Below, piece by piece: positions 35,988-46,635 of a stretch of 64,000 nt of DNA (position 1 is its first letter; each line of letters starts with the position of its first letter). The position numbers and the translations under genes are program-made. The stretch covers positions 62,001 to 126,000 of the forward strand of contig NZ_LSRN01000023.1 of NCBI RefSeq assembly GCF_001885615.1, written 5' to 3'. The stretch comes from Alkalibacterium sp. 20. Its GTDB lineage: Bacteria > Bacillota > Bacilli > Lactobacillales > Carnobacteriaceae_A. The notes below the pieces were generated by a model. The model ran no database searches. It was not told where the DNA came from and was given only the letters and a program-made list of their open reading frames with translations.

Positions 35988-36839
35988 ATGACGATTCCAC
36001 TTTATGAACCTCTCAATACCTTGAAAAAAATCGATACAGATATCTGGATCGTAGATGGCAGGATAATCAAGATGAACGTTCTGGCCTTTGGTGTTCCCTT
36101 TTCAACACGAATGACGATCGTTAAATTAAAAGATCAGTCATTATGGGTCCATTCACCGATCAAACCAGACGAAAAACTATTGAAAGAAATCGATAAACTT
36201 GGTGAAGTGACGCACTTAATTTCTCCGAACAGAATTCATTATGCCTATATAACAGCATGGAAGACCCATTACCCAAAGGCGACTGCCTAGTCGAGCCCTG
36301 GCGTTGAAGGACGCGCACAGTCGCAAAACATAAAGGTCGATTTCGATCGTCCCTTGGAAAACGAGGCGCCTGCAGACTGGTCAGATGACATAAACCAGCT
36401 GATTTTTAAAGGCAGTAGCGCACTGGAGGAAGTGGTGTTTTTCCATAAGCGCAGCAAAACGTTGATTCTAACTGACCTGATCGAAAATTTTGAAACAGCA
36501 CGCACGTCGAATTATTTCTGGAAAACAGTCTATAAACTAGCCGGTATCGCAGATCCAAACGGTAAGGCTCCGATCGATTTGCGCCTGACCTTTATTGGAC
36601 AAAAGGAAAAAGATCGGCAGTGCTATACTCATATGCTCAACTGGCAGCCCGAAAAAATCATCCTCGCACATGGGCGCTGGTATGATAAAAACGGGACAGC
36701 GGAACTCAAACGTGCCTTCAGGTGGTTGGAAAAACAAGACATATATAGTGATGAAAGACAGACTAAAAAGAGGCAGGGACATTCAAGCTGCCACAACAAT
36801 ATTTGTGGTAAATATAATGAGGATAGTGACATTAATTAA
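35988..36839 (+). pseudogene. DUF4336 protein with premature stop
   Basis: Metallo-beta-lactamase-like DUF4336 protein. The first 100 codons (MTIPLYEPLNTLKKIDTDIW to THYPKATA) end in TAG at 36288-36290; the same frame continues with SSPGVEGRAQ, DLIENFETAR and IILAHGRWYDKNG. In the family a Trp or similar large residue commonly lies at the stop position (A-[WL]-A/S-S-P-G-V), so TGG to TAG is likely. The last 30 codons after 36750 look unrelated and contain one arm of a 21-bp inverted repeat. AAAGGAG precedes the ATG. Confidence 0.8.
36760..36780. repeat. 21-bp inverted repeat, left copy
   Basis: Identical in inverted orientation to 38596-38616 (AGACTAAAAAGAGGCAGGGAC). The two copies enclose the broken rtcB and small Cys-rich ORF, a segment of 1.86 kb. 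Could mark a former insertion or inversion. Confidence 0.6.
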
Positions 36840-36841
36840 TG

Positions 36842-36900
36842 AAAAAAATAGGAATTACTGCCTCATTCACAACGTGAATGGTCAGTATTCCTATTTTTTT
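36842..36900. terminator. bidirectional terminator between DUF4336 and rtcB
   Basis: AAAAAAATAGGAATTACTG faces CAGTATTCCTATTTTTTT with an inner TTCAC/GTGAA hairpin. A and T runs on both sides fit two-way termination of convergent genes. Confidence 0.85.
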
Positions 36901-36974
36901 ATCCTGTATCTCATTGTGAGCAATATGATCTGCTAAAATCTCTCTTGTTTTTCAGCAGCCTCCCGTTAGGCGAC

Positions 36975-38167
36975 TTAGTTTGCTTTGAAATTATAGAGCG
37001 GTTTGATGATGCGGTCTATCGTCACGGTCTCTTTGACCTGTTCGATAATCTCGTCCATTGGTTTATAAGCCATAGGGCTTTCATCCAGGGTCGACAGCTT
37101 TACCGAACTGCTCCAGACCTCTTTCATGGTCTCTTTGAAGTAGGCCAGTGCCACCAGTTTTTTGCTTTGGTACGTGACATCAAGCGCCCAGCCCCGAGAG
37201 GAGCGGAATAGTTCCAGTCTTCATTGCCCTTGCCGTAGGCGATAATGCTGCCGTCACGCATGTTCAGTGGGATGATGACCCGCTCGTCTTTTTGAGCAGA
37301 GATGGCGCCTTTGCGTAAGATCATATTATCCATATCAATGTAGTTGTGAATCGTTGAGAAGGCATCCACGGCTGTCCAGTTCATCTGGGCGAGGAGCGTT
37401 TCCAGCATGGCTTGTCTGTTCAGTTCGGCATAGTGCTGAGCGATCGTCATGTCTTTCAGGTAATCTGCAAAAGACTCCCCTTTCAAATAAGCCAGTTCTT
37501 TAGGAATCGCTTGTTTGGGTATGGCTTGAAGGGTGCTTTGAATGTCTTTTTGATTCCCGTCTTTCTTCCTTTGCGCCACTATTGCAGCGTGTGTGTCTCT
37601 TTGAACAATCAGCTCATCGTACGCACGGTCTTGGTGGAATTCTGCAATCCGCTTCCCTAAGTTCCGCGACCCACTGTGCACAACGACCGCAATGTGCTCC
37701 TCGTTATATGCGTTGATCTCGATGAAGTGATTCCCGCCATCCAATGTCCCGATCGAGGCTTTGGCGCGTTTCAAATTGATCGGTGCTTTAATATCGCGGT
37801 ACTTGACTAATTTACCGAAGCGGTGGAAGCGGTTCGGCGATTGTCTGGAAAAGCCACTTGGGATGTAACGGCGGATAACGTCATCCACTCGATCAAACGA
37901 AAGGTCTGCAGGGTTGATTTTAACGATTGCGACGCTTAACCCACACCCAATATCTACGCCAACAAGGTTCGGAACGACGGTGTCTATCACAGTCATCGTT
38001 GTGCCGATCGTCGAGCCTGCTCCCTGGTGCGCGACAGGCATGATGCGAATCTGCGACCCTTTGCTGTGTGGTTGGTTACAGAAGGTGATGATCTGTTCGA
38101 TCGCCCCCTCTTCGAGCTTATCTGCAAATACTTTTGCTTTGTTGTATTTTCCTTCCAATTCAAACAT
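36975..38167 (-). pseudogene. RtcB-type RNA ligase, frameshifted near the C terminus
   Basis: RtcB joins 2',3'-cyclic phosphate or 3'-phosphate RNA ends to 5'-OH ends. Start at 38167 (MFELEGKYNKAKV), 10 nt after AAGGAG. Metal ligands are present in VGVDIGCGLS, GGNHFIEI and VVHSGSRNLG, and the nucleotide loop in LGAGRLMSRTKAK. The frame then breaks in a six-base homopolymer at 37158-37163; the correct C terminus (LVALAYFKETMKEVWSSSV to LYNFKAN) follows in another frame and ends at 36975. The break removes the final 60 residues, including conserved active-site parts. Confidence 0.88.
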
Positions 38168-38205
38168 GTGTCTTCTCTCCTTATCCATATGTGACCATAC
38201 GCCTG

Positions 38206-38490
38206 TTAAGCAACAGGCAGTTGACTGCGGTCGTTCACGCGGTGACTGGCGACGACGTGCTTGACGACCGCCGTATCGATCGACCCGTGACATGTTGGGC
38301 AAGTGACCATGTGTGTGAGGATGTCTTCGTATTCATCGAGGGTCACATCTAAGTCACGCTCTGTTTGTACCAGAAAGTCTTATCCTTTAGCTATCCACTC
38401 AGTCAACCCAGTTAATTTCTGTGTTAGTGCGACCCCAGTTGTTTGGGCGTGCTTGTATGGGCAGTCACAATGCGTTTTAAGCGTGCCCAT
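38206..38490 (-). pseudogene. small Cys-rich protein upstream of rtcB, in-frame stop
   Basis: 94-codon frame beginning MGTLKTHCDCPYKHAQ and ending NDRSQLPVA, with TAA at 38380-38382 (codon 37). The second part has CPTCHGS (zinc-ribbon like) and the first has HCDCPYKH. It lies 38 bp upstream of rtcB in the same direction and would share its promoter. I do not recognise the family. Decay of both genes together suggests they worked together. Confidence 0.5.
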
Positions 38491-38521
38491 TTCCCCGTGG
38501 TATTGTTTCTATTATTATACC

Positions 38522-38570
38522 AAAAAAGTTGATATCTTACCGATAAGTACGGTAAGATATCAACTTTTTT
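38522..38570. terminator. 21-bp-arm bidirectional terminator
   Basis: AAAAAAGTTGATATCTTACCG (38522-38542, 21 bp) and its exact complement (38550-38570) around ATAAGTA. It ends the fghA-adhC operon on the minus strand. The T run is followed immediately by GGTATAATAATAG, so the -10 box of the next operon (TATAAT about 38514-38519) touches the hairpin, an unusually tight arrangement. Confidence 0.85.
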
Positions 38571-39012
38571 AGAACTTTTTCAGCAGCTCACAAACGTCCC
38601 TGCCTCTTTTTAGTCTTTCGAAGTCTGTTGTAGTGAAAAACAGCACTCGGATGATTGAAATGATTGGTTTGCGACCAGTTCTGAAGCTTATCCTTCATTT
38701 AACCCGTTGCTATAATAGTTTTGCGACTCGTTTCACCGATAGACCTGCACTGAACTATTCTCAATACTGAATACTGAATTTGCAGCACGTTCTAGAGGCT
38801 GCTCCAGAATGAACCAGTTTTAGAGAAGCTTGACTAACCAGTTATTCCTTGGATAATTCTATTGTCGTTTTATTCACAGGCATTTCAGACCCGATTGCGA
38901 CGCCAAAACTGATTTTCAAGAGCCAAGTTGTCGAATAACGATCTTGCCGCAGCACTCAAACTTTTTCAAATATCAGCGATGATATATTCCGGTGTTCAAT
39001 CAGCGTATTCTT
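38571..39012. other. intergenic, decayed sequence
   Basis: No supported gene over about 440 bp. It holds the right copy of the 21-bp inverted repeat (38596-38616) inside a minus-strand frame ending RLRKTKKRQGRL (stop at about 38590) that has no recognisable relative and is broken upstream by stops. Probably gene debris. Confidence 0.4.
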
Positions 39013-39873
39013 CTACTTCTGAATACCTCTATCTTTTTTCAATTCATTCATATGAAACTCGAGATGCTCTTCTATGAATGTTGAAATCGTATAAAAACTG
39101 TGGTCACGCCCTTTTTGCATGCGAACCGTCAAAGGGTAAGCCTTCTCTTCTGCAGCTTCGGCTAGCTTAGCCGGTTCCAGTTCTTTCTTATAAAAAGGAT
39201 CGGCATCGCCCTGGTCGATCAGGATAGGTACTATCTTACCTGAATGTTGCTTCATCAACGCCAATGCATCCCACTCAGCCCACCTACTTTTATCTTCTCC
39301 AAGATAGTTCTCAAAGGCTTTCATACCCCAGGGTACTTGGCTCGGGTTAACGATCGGCGCGAATGCTGTGATCGACTGGAATCGTTCTGGATTTTTCAGT
39401 CCTAAAACCAATGCTCCGTGACCACCCATTGAATGTCCCGAAATAAATTCTGGCCCATTCAAACTAAATTCTTCCCGAACTAGACTGGTTAATTCTTCTA
39501 TTATATAGTCGTACATTTTATAGTGCGCTGCCCATGGTTCTTCAGTCGCATTAAGGTAAAACCCGGCTCCCTGTCCTAAGTCATAATCTTCCGAGTCAGC
39601 TATCTCTTCGCCTCTGGGACTCGTGTCCGGCATGATCATAGCGATCCCCAAACGCGCTGCTGCTCGTTGTGCGCCCGCTTTATGGGTGAAATTATCATCG
39701 GTGCACGTCAAACCTGACAGCCACCATAACAAAGACGGCTCAGGAAATCTGTCTTTATTCGGTAAAAACAAGCTGAACGTCATCGGACAGTCCAGAATTT
39801 CAGACTTGTGACGATACTTGTATTGTACCCCGTCGAAAATACGATGTTCTTCTAAAAGTTCTACTTCTGACAC
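39013..39873 (-). CDS. S-formylglutathione hydrolase
   Basis: Esterase D family enzyme that hydrolyses the S-formyl thiol adduct to formate, second step of formaldehyde detoxification. 286 residues. Nucleophile Ser in [14 protein letters not shown] near 148, acid in [11 protein letters not shown] near 224, His in GRDHSFYTI near 258; [15 protein letters not shown] near 50 forms the oxyanion region. GTG start, 7 nt after GAGGAGG. 51 bp after adhC in the same operon (FghA/FrmB). The thiol may be glutathione or bacillithiol. Confidence 0.92.
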   Translation of the reverse strand: MSEVELLEEHRIFDGVQYKYRHKSEILDCPMTFSLFLPNKDRFPEPSLLWWLSGLTCTDDNFTHKAGAQRAAARLGIAMIMPDTSPRGEEIADSEDYDLGQGAGFYLNATEEPWAAHYKMYDYIIEELTSLVREEFSLNGPEFISGHSMGGHGALVLGLKNPERFQSITAFAPIVNPSQVPWGMKAFENYLGEDKSRWAEWDALALMKQHSGKIVPILIDQGDADPFYKKELEPAKLAEAAEEKAYPLTVRMQKGRDHSFYTISTFIEEHLEFHMNELKKDRGIQK

Positions 39874-39924
39874 ATCATTTCCTCCTCAATTTCTGATGAA
39901 CTAAAGTTAAATTAAATTCAACGC

Positions 39925-41073
<1,149 letters not shown>

Positions 41074-41201
41074 TCATTATACATCCTAAACTTGTTAAAC
41101 CTCATTCATTTGATTGCCTTTAAAGGAAAGACCTCTTATAGTATCAGAGTGTCGTTCTTCCCAATAACCCATTGTATTGGATAATGATCAGAAAGTTAAT
41201 A

Positions 41202-41230
41202 CTGACATATTTGTCACCATAGGGTATACT
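41202..41230 (+). promoter_or_regulatory. hxlR promoter with TGACA dyad
   Basis: CTGACA (41202-41207), 17-nt spacer, TATACT (41225-41230). The dyad TGACA-TATT-TGTCA overlaps the -35 and is a candidate autoregulatory operator. The position rules out a start for the downstream gene before about 41240. Confidence 0.65.
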
Positions 41231-41260
41231 CATGTTTCGAGAAAGGATTTGAATCAGTCC

Positions 41261-41596
41261 ATGCTACATAAAGGAAAAGAATTCCATACGAACAAAGACT
41301 TGGCCTTATCTGTTATTGGCGGACGTTGGAAAATTGCAATCGTCTGGGCACTACTCCAAGAATCTCCCTTACGACTAAGCGAACTTCAAAGGATTTTCCC
41401 AGATATCAACCAGCGGATGTTGATCCGACAACTAAGAGAATTAGAGGAAGATCATATCATCCAGCGAACCGTTTACCCGGTGGTCCCTCCCAAAGTGGAC
41501 TATAAACTAACCGAAATCGGACTGAGTCTAGAGCCAGTCGTAACAGCCATTTGTGACTGGGGAGATAGTTTACATGCGTTCCTAAAATCAAATTAG
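41261..41596 (+). CDS. HxlR family transcriptional regulator
   Basis: Winged-helix regulator, about 111 residues from the ATG at 41261 (MLHKGKEFHTNKDLALSV). The family core is IGGRWKIAIVWALL, LRLSELQRIFPDINQRMLIRQLRELEEDHIIQR, then the wing VPPKVDYKLTEIG. The frame is open further upstream to 41177, but the promoter at 41202-41230 excludes that start. Divergent from adhC-fghA, so it likely senses aldehydes and controls them. No Cys in the first 30 residues in the position used by Bacillus HxlR, so the sensing mechanism is unclear. Confidence 0.85.
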   Translation: MLHKGKEFHTNKDLALSVIGGRWKIAIVWALLQESPLRLSELQRIFPDINQRMLIRQLRELEEDHIIQRTVYPVVPPKVDYKLTEIGLSLEPVVTAICDWGDSLHAFLKSN

Positions 41597-41782
41597 AGAT
41601 ATTAAAAAGGCAGTCTTTTTCACTTTCTGTTCTGGGATAATTCATCTTAAGATAGTTAAAAATTGGACTTTAGGATACTAAAAAAATAACGGTTGAATCT
41701 GTGTTAGTTGTAGTTAGAAAAAGTTGAGCTATCGAGTCTTTTGCCCTTCAAACCCATACTATGATGAAAAGTTAAATCAGAT

Positions 41783-41813
41783 AAAGGACCAGTAAAATTA
41801 TTGCTGGTCCTTT
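41783..41813 (+). terminator. terminator downstream of hxlR
   Basis: AAAGGACCAG (41783-41792) and CTGGTCCTTT (41804-41813) followed by ATTATTGTTTT. The interval 41597-41782 holds nothing else I can support; 41814-41963 is the upstream region of the ABC operon. Confidence 0.75.
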
Positions 41814-41963
41814 ATTATTGTTTTACTATTCTACAAGTGTGTATAGTGCTACAATAGTATTAACATATCTTTTGCTTGTTCTTTTACCTAAAAAAAGAAA
41901 TTTAAATCCATCAGCCAGTATTGAATACTCAGAAATCAAACTACCCTTGAAAAGAGGCTTATT

Positions 41964-42872
41964 ATGGATACATCAGTGTTAAAGGTTTCAAACATAACAA
42001 AGCAGATCAAGAAAAAGCAGATCATAAAAGAGGTCAATTTTGATATCAAACAGGGTGAAATATTAGGTTTTTTAGGACCAAATGGTTCTGGGAAAACGAC
42101 GACTTTACGGATGCTCGTAGGTTTATCAAAGCCTACTTCCGGAGATATAAAAATCTGTGGGTATTCGATTAAAAAAGAGTATGTAAAAGCAATGTCTAAT
42201 GTCGGCTGTATCATAGAAGGTCCAGATCTTTATGATTATATGAGTGGATATAAAAACCTTGAAATGCTCGGTAGCATGTCAAAAGGTGTGACTAAAAAAG
42301 ATATAGATGACGCTGTAGAATTAGTCGGTATGGGTAATCGTATCCATGATAAAGTTGAAGTTTATTCCATGGGAATGAAGCAACGGATCGGTTTAGCTCA
42401 GGCCCTGATTCACAAACCCAAACTATTGATTTTAGACGAACCGACAAATGGGCTTGATCCTCAAGGCATCCACGAATTTAGAGAAATCGTAAAAAATTTG
42501 GCTAGAGATAAAGACATCTCAGTCTTGATTTCTTCGCATCTAATTAGTGAAGTTCAATTGATGTGTGATCGCGTCAGTATTATAAATAATGGCAGCATCA
42601 TCAGAAATGCCTCAATAGATGACCTGCTATCAACTGGAGAAGTCATTTGGACGCTGGATGATCCAAAAAAGGCACAAGAGATCCTCAAAAATAAATTTAA
42701 TATAGCTTCATCTATTGAGGCACAAAATCTAAACGCCTTAGTGGATGTAGAAATGCTTGCAGAAATAAATAAAACATTATTCAATTTAGGTTTTGAGATC
42801 AAGTATGTTGAAAATAAGAAAAGAACATTGGAAGATTTATTTTTAGCACTCACAGGGAAAAATAAAATCTAG
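41964..42872 (+). CDS. ABC transporter ATP-binding protein, BcrA/NatA type
   Basis: 302-residue ATPase of an ABC-2 exporter. Walker A GPNGSGKTTTLR near 38, Q-loop around 88 is replaced by IIEGPDLYDYMSG, a form seen in bacitracin/lantibiotic-type ATPases, signature YSMGMKQRIGLAQAL near 137, Walker B LLILDEPTNGLD near 157, and H-loop SSHLISEV. Followed 15 bp later by the permease. Likely exports a peptide antibiotic or a lipid-linked compound. Confidence 0.9.
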   Translation: MDTSVLKVSNITKQIKKKQIIKEVNFDIKQGEILGFLGPNGSGKTTTLRMLVGLSKPTSGDIKICGYSIKKEYVKAMSNVGCIIEGPDLYDYMSGYKNLEMLGSMSKGVTKKDIDDAVELVGMGNRIHDKVEVYSMGMKQRIGLAQALIHKPKLLILDEPTNGLDPQGIHEFREIVKNLARDKDISVLISSHLISEVQLMCDRVSIINNGSIIRNASIDDLLSTGEVIWTLDDPKKAQEILKNKFNIASSIEAQNLNALVDVEMLAEINKTLFNLGFEIKYVENKKRTLEDLFLALTGKNKI

Positions 42873-42887
42873 TAAGGGTGTGATACT

Positions 42888-43889
42888 ATGCTTTCGTTGA
42901 CGCAAAATGAAGTGATGAAGATTTTATTAAAGAAAAAAATGCTGCTGATCATCGTTTTACTTTTGATTTTTGTAGGTCTGTTCTCGTATGGACAAAAATA
43001 TTCTTATGACCGAAACATACAACAATTTGAAGCAGAATCTGGTGGGATAGCCTATGATTGGGAATCCCTTACTGCTCAAAGACTCAGTGATCTTGAAGAA
43101 CGCAGTAGCGATGAATTCATACCTGAGGAAGTAAGAGCGTCTATCGATAGAGAAATTCAGCAGCTGACTTATTTTATTGAGAACGACATCAATCCTATCA
43201 CTCCTACCGCCTCTAAATTTAATGTTGCATTTGTAGAACAAGGTATCACCTTGTTTATCCCTCTTCTCATTGTCATATTAGCTGCGGATTTAGTTTCAAA
43301 TGAATTCTCCAAAAAAACAATCAAAATCTTGCTCACACGCGCTGTCCCCCGGTGGAAAGTATTATTGAGCAAGTATATTGCCCTTTTGATCATGACCACG
43401 GTTTTAGTTTTTATTATCGGTATCATATCGACTTTGGTAGCTTATTTGTTCTTCCAAGAATGGGGATTCAGTGAACCCGTAGTGACAGGTTTTAGTTTGT
43501 TTGAGGGTACATTAGATTCAGATTCAACTATATTGATCTCCCGCTTTCAATATACTTTACTGATTTATTCTCTATTGTGGTTTGTCTCTATCATAGTAGC
43601 CTCTATAACGCTGTTGATTTCCGTTATCGTTGATAATAGTTCATCAGCTATAGGCATATTGATGGCGTCTCTGATCGGCGGTCAATTTTTACAGTTTTTC
43701 TTATCTGAATGGGAACTCGTCAAATACTTTTTCGTGACCAATTTAGATCTGACGCGCTATTTGACCGGCTCCTATCAACCTGTCGAAGGAATGAGTTTGA
43801 ACTTTTCTATTCTAATACTAAGTGGTTGGGCTGTAGTGTCATTGCTGATAAGTTTTATCGTATTTAATCGCAAAGATGTCTTGGTTTAA
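42888..43889 (+). CDS. ABC-2 type permease
   Basis: 333 residues with six predicted membrane spans: one near 15-35, a large extracytoplasmic loop at 40-115, then five helices from 118 onwards. The soluble loop followed by LVIVILAADLVSNEFSKKTIKILLTRAVPRW is the ABC-2 membrane protein signature. In an operon with the upstream ATPase and the downstream SGNH hydrolase. AAGGGTG precedes the ATG. Confidence 0.88.
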   Translation: MLSLTQNEVMKILLKKKMLLIIVLLLIFVGLFSYGQKYSYDRNIQQFEAESGGIAYDWESLTAQRLSDLEERSSDEFIPEEVRASIDREIQQLTYFIENDINPITPTASKFNVAFVEQGITLFIPLLIVILAADLVSNEFSKKTIKILLTRAVPRWKVLLSKYIALLIMTTVLVFIIGIISTLVAYLFFQEWGFSEPVVTGFSLFEGTLDSDSTILISRFQYTLLIYSLLWFVSIIVASITLLISVIVDNSSSAIGILMASLIGGQFLQFFLSEWELVKYFFVTNLDLTRYLTGSYQPVEGMSLNFSILILSGWAVVSLLISFIVFNRKDVLV

Positions 43890-43912
43890 GTCGATGTTCA
43901 AGGAGGATAACT

Positions 43913-44698
43913 ATGTATAAAAAAGTGATATGGCCCCTATTATTTGTGGGTGCATTAGCCCTATCGATCCTATTTGTATCAGGTTTCGTTGCCTCTATCG
44001 TTATAAGCAGGAGTGAAGAAAACGTTTATACAGAAGACCCGATGCAAGACTCAATAACTACGCCCGAAGAAGACCTGATTCCAGCAGATCCTTCTGATAT
44101 ACTCATTCTTGGAGACTCTATAGGATTTGGATTCGGAGACGAAGAAAATTTAGGTATAGGCGAAAGATACCTAAATTTAATGACTGACGAAGATGCAGAC
44201 GAAAAGACCCTTACAAACATCTCAGTACCCGGCTATGACAGCAATCAACTTGCAGCTTTAATTGAGAGCGGAGAACATAATTCCAGTATCAAAAGTGCAC
44301 AGTTGATAATTATTTCAATTGGGGGAAATGATTTAAATCGTCTGGAGTACGAAGATAATTTAACTTTAACGCTCGCATTTGAAGAAGCACTCAACACCTA
44401 CAAAGAAAATCTAGACTTTACAGTAAGAGAGATTCGATCCATCAATCCAGATGCACAATTAGCCTTAATAGGTTTATACAATCCTTATAGCCAAGAAGAA
44501 CTACAAAATACCAGATTAGTTTTAAAATGGAATTACGAAACGCGTTTAATTGTAGCTTCGGATATTAACTTTGCCTATATACCAACGTATGAATTGTTTC
44601 AATATCATTTAAACGACTATCTCTCTCTAGATGAATTCCATCCAAACAGTGCAGGTTATCAAATTATAGCAGAAGCACTTTATCGAATATTGAATTAG
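43913..44698 (+). CDS. membrane-anchored SGNH/GDSL hydrolase
   Basis: 261 residues: one N-terminal membrane helix (about 8-30) with the catalytic domain outside. SGNH blocks are complete: GDSIGFG near 68 (Ser), SVPGYDSNQ near 105 (Gly), ISIGGNDLNR near 140 (Asn) and DEFHPNSAGY near 243 (Asp, His). Similar to YpmR-type lipase/acylhydrolases. AAGGAGG is 6 nt before the ATG and the gene is 23 bp from the ABC permease, so it probably acts on the exported substrate or on envelope lipids. Confidence 0.88.
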   Translation: MYKKVIWPLLFVGALALSILFVSGFVASIVISRSEENVYTEDPMQDSITTPEEDLIPADPSDILILGDSIGFGFGDEENLGIGERYLNLMTDEDADEKTLTNISVPGYDSNQLAALIESGEHNSSIKSAQLIIISIGGNDLNRLEYEDNLTLTLAFEEALNTYKENLDFTVREIRSINPDAQLALIGLYNPYSQEELQNTRLVLKWNYETRLIVASDINFAYIPTYELFQYHLNDYLSLDEFHPNSAGYQIIAEALYRILN

Positions 44699-44802
44699 AA
44701 AGAATTGAAAAGACATACGGAAGAACAGTTTATTAATCAGAAAAAAATCAGGGCATACTTTGTTCATGAAGGAGTGGTTTTATCTTTACATTGGGAAGAA
44801 AT

Positions 44803-45588
44803 ATGAATTTTAGCTATAAAACAAATCAGCTAATAGCACTATTGGCAGCATTAGCCGCCGCTTTCGGGTGGGCGTTAATAGGAGAAATTTCAGCAGGGCT
44901 ATATATAGGTATTGGCGTCTTTTTGACCTGGGCACTTTCCAGAGAACTTGATTCAAAACATCAGTATTCAGCATTTATAGCCGCTGCCTTTTCACTTTTA
45001 AATTTACTCCATTATGAAAATGTTCAGCTCATAATTATTTTCTGGATACTTCTACTTATGAGAATGGTAAATGGCATCACGGGAAAAGAACTAACCGTTT
45101 TCGACATATATTCAGTACTGGGATTCACTGTTTACCTATCTTTTAACGATGAAAACAGTGTCTACTTACTTATATTTCTTTTAGCTATGACGTTTATCAC
45201 AAAAACGAGAGAAAAAGCAAAAGTGGTATTAATAGCTAGTGGGATCGGGTTGGCATTTTTTATAGTAGAAAGTTTTTTCATGAACTATTTATCCTTCAAT
45301 AATATAGATTATTTAGATCCTATAACCCTATTTGTAATTGCCACATTGTGTCTATCGTTTATGTTGTTTTGGTTTTTATCAAAAGTTGAAACCACAGATG
45401 ATAGAGGTAAGAGAGTAAACAGATCCAGACTCTTAGCAAGTCAAATGTTGTATAGTGCGACTGTTCTTCTGTTATTTTTCTTTGGTGACATGAGTCTGAA
45501 CAATCTAATTATATATATTTCAGCTATATTGGGCGTAGCCATTTACTTTATTGGATTCACGCTTTCAAGTAGGGTGAGTTCCGATTAA
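44803..45588 (+). CDS. polytopic membrane protein, unknown
   Basis: About 261 residues with eight or nine hydrophobic segments (first at about 12-30), and a KVETTDDRGKRVNRSR cytoplasmic loop near 198. No family recognised. The start is uncertain: GGAAGAAAT ATG at 44803 has a weak site, and TTG at 44791 is possible. It follows the SGNH hydrolase by about 100 bp and may be part of the same transcription unit. Confidence 0.65.
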   Translation: MNFSYKTNQLIALLAALAAAFGWALIGEISAGLYIGIGVFLTWALSRELDSKHQYSAFIAAAFSLLNLLHYENVQLIIIFWILLLMRMVNGITGKELTVFDIYSVLGFTVYLSFNDENSVYLLIFLLAMTFITKTREKAKVVLIASGIGLAFFIVESFFMNYLSFNNIDYLDPITLFVIATLCLSFMLFWFLSKVETTDDRGKRVNRSRLLASQMLYSATVLLLFFFGDMSLNNLIIYISAILGVAIYFIGFTLSSRVSSD

Positions 45589-45713
45589 AAACTTGCGTCT
45601 GTTTCTGCTGTAGTTATTTATAATAAAAGTAGCATACCTTATTATAGGGCTAACTAGATTTATATACTTTTTTTATGGTATATTGTTATTTATAAAACTG
45701 AAAGAGGTGCGTT

Positions 45714-46586
45714 ATGGATAAGAAAAGACTTATTATTTACCCTATATTGTTTTTAGCAACGCTGGCAATCGCTACACAAGGATTTACTAATATAGGTTTG
45801 GATGGACTACTGGTGCCATTACTTTTCACCTTTGCTTATTTCACCATAATCTTTATTATAGCAACCGTGATCAAAAACAATTCCATTGTCGACATTGGTT
45901 GGGGAATGGGGTTTGTTGTTGGTAGTTGGCTTACGCTATTGGTGACTGAAGATCCCACCATTTTATCATATGTGATTGTTGGATTTATCACTGTATGGGG
46001 TCTCAGGTTATCATTACGTTTATTGAAAAGAAATTATGGAAAACCCGAGGATTTCAGATACGCACAGTGGCGTGAAGAGTGGGGAGATAACGTCGTCCTC
46101 ATTGCCTTTTTCAGAGTATTTATGGTTCAAGGCATTATCAACTTTATCGTTGGATCTGCCAGTTATACAGTGATCAAATACAACGAATTCAGTTTTGATG
46201 CAGCTCATCAGTATTTCGTTTACGCTGGATTGCTTATTGCGCTGATCGGACTACTCTTTGAAGTGGTTGGTGACGAACAATTAAGACAGCACATCAGTAA
46301 AAAAACAGGTAAACTGCTACAATCAGGACTATGGTCGGTCACACGTCATCCAAACTATTTTGGAGAGATATTAATTTGGATCGGATTATATGCCAGTGGT
46401 ATTACGTTGTTCTTTACTGGTTCCGTAAACCCAATTTATTATATCTTGTTAGCTATCTCACCTATTTTAATGAGTACCGTATTGATCAAAATATCCACTC
46501 CATTACTAGAGAAAAACATGGAGAAATATGATGAATGGGAAGAATACACACAAAGAGTACCAATGCTTTTCCCTTGGTCTAAATAA
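45714..46586 (+). CDS. DUF1295 / isoprenylcysteine methyltransferase-like membrane protein
   Basis: 290 residues, seven or more membrane spans. The C-terminal block GLWSVTRHPNYFGEILIWIG (about 212-231) with EEYTQRVPMLFPW at the end is the steroid 5-alpha reductase/ICMT-like signature of DUF1295. Activity is not established for bacterial members; reduction or methylation of a lipid is possible. AAAGAGG precedes the ATG by 6 nt. Own promoter region and strong terminator. Confidence 0.82.
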   Translation: MDKKRLIIYPILFLATLAIATQGFTNIGLDGLLVPLLFTFAYFTIIFIIATVIKNNSIVDIGWGMGFVVGSWLTLLVTEDPTILSYVIVGFITVWGLRLSLRLLKRNYGKPEDFRYAQWREEWGDNVVLIAFFRVFMVQGIINFIVGSASYTVIKYNEFSFDAAHQYFVYAGLLIALIGLLFEVVGDEQLRQHISKKTGKLLQSGLWSVTRHPNYFGEILIWIGLYASGITLFFTGSVNPIYYILLAISPILMSTVLIKISTPLLEKNMEKYDEWEEYTQRVPMLFPWSK

Positions 46587-46635
46587 TAATTTAGCCTAAT
46601 TACTTGTAAAGACTCTTTAATAGATGAAGTATACG

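Noticed and set aside
37124-38302. 392-residue RtcB with a long N-terminal extension
   Set aside because: The extension is out-of-frame reading of the upstream small ORF; the true start is 38167, and the C terminus is frameshifted.
38581-38780. Transposase fragment next to the 21-bp repeat
   Set aside because: The readable frame (ending RLRKTKKRQGRL) shows no DDE or other transposase motif and is interrupted upstream.
41177-41260. Longer N terminus for the HxlR protein
   Set aside because: The extra codons overlie a promoter with 17-nt spacing and have no ribosome site.
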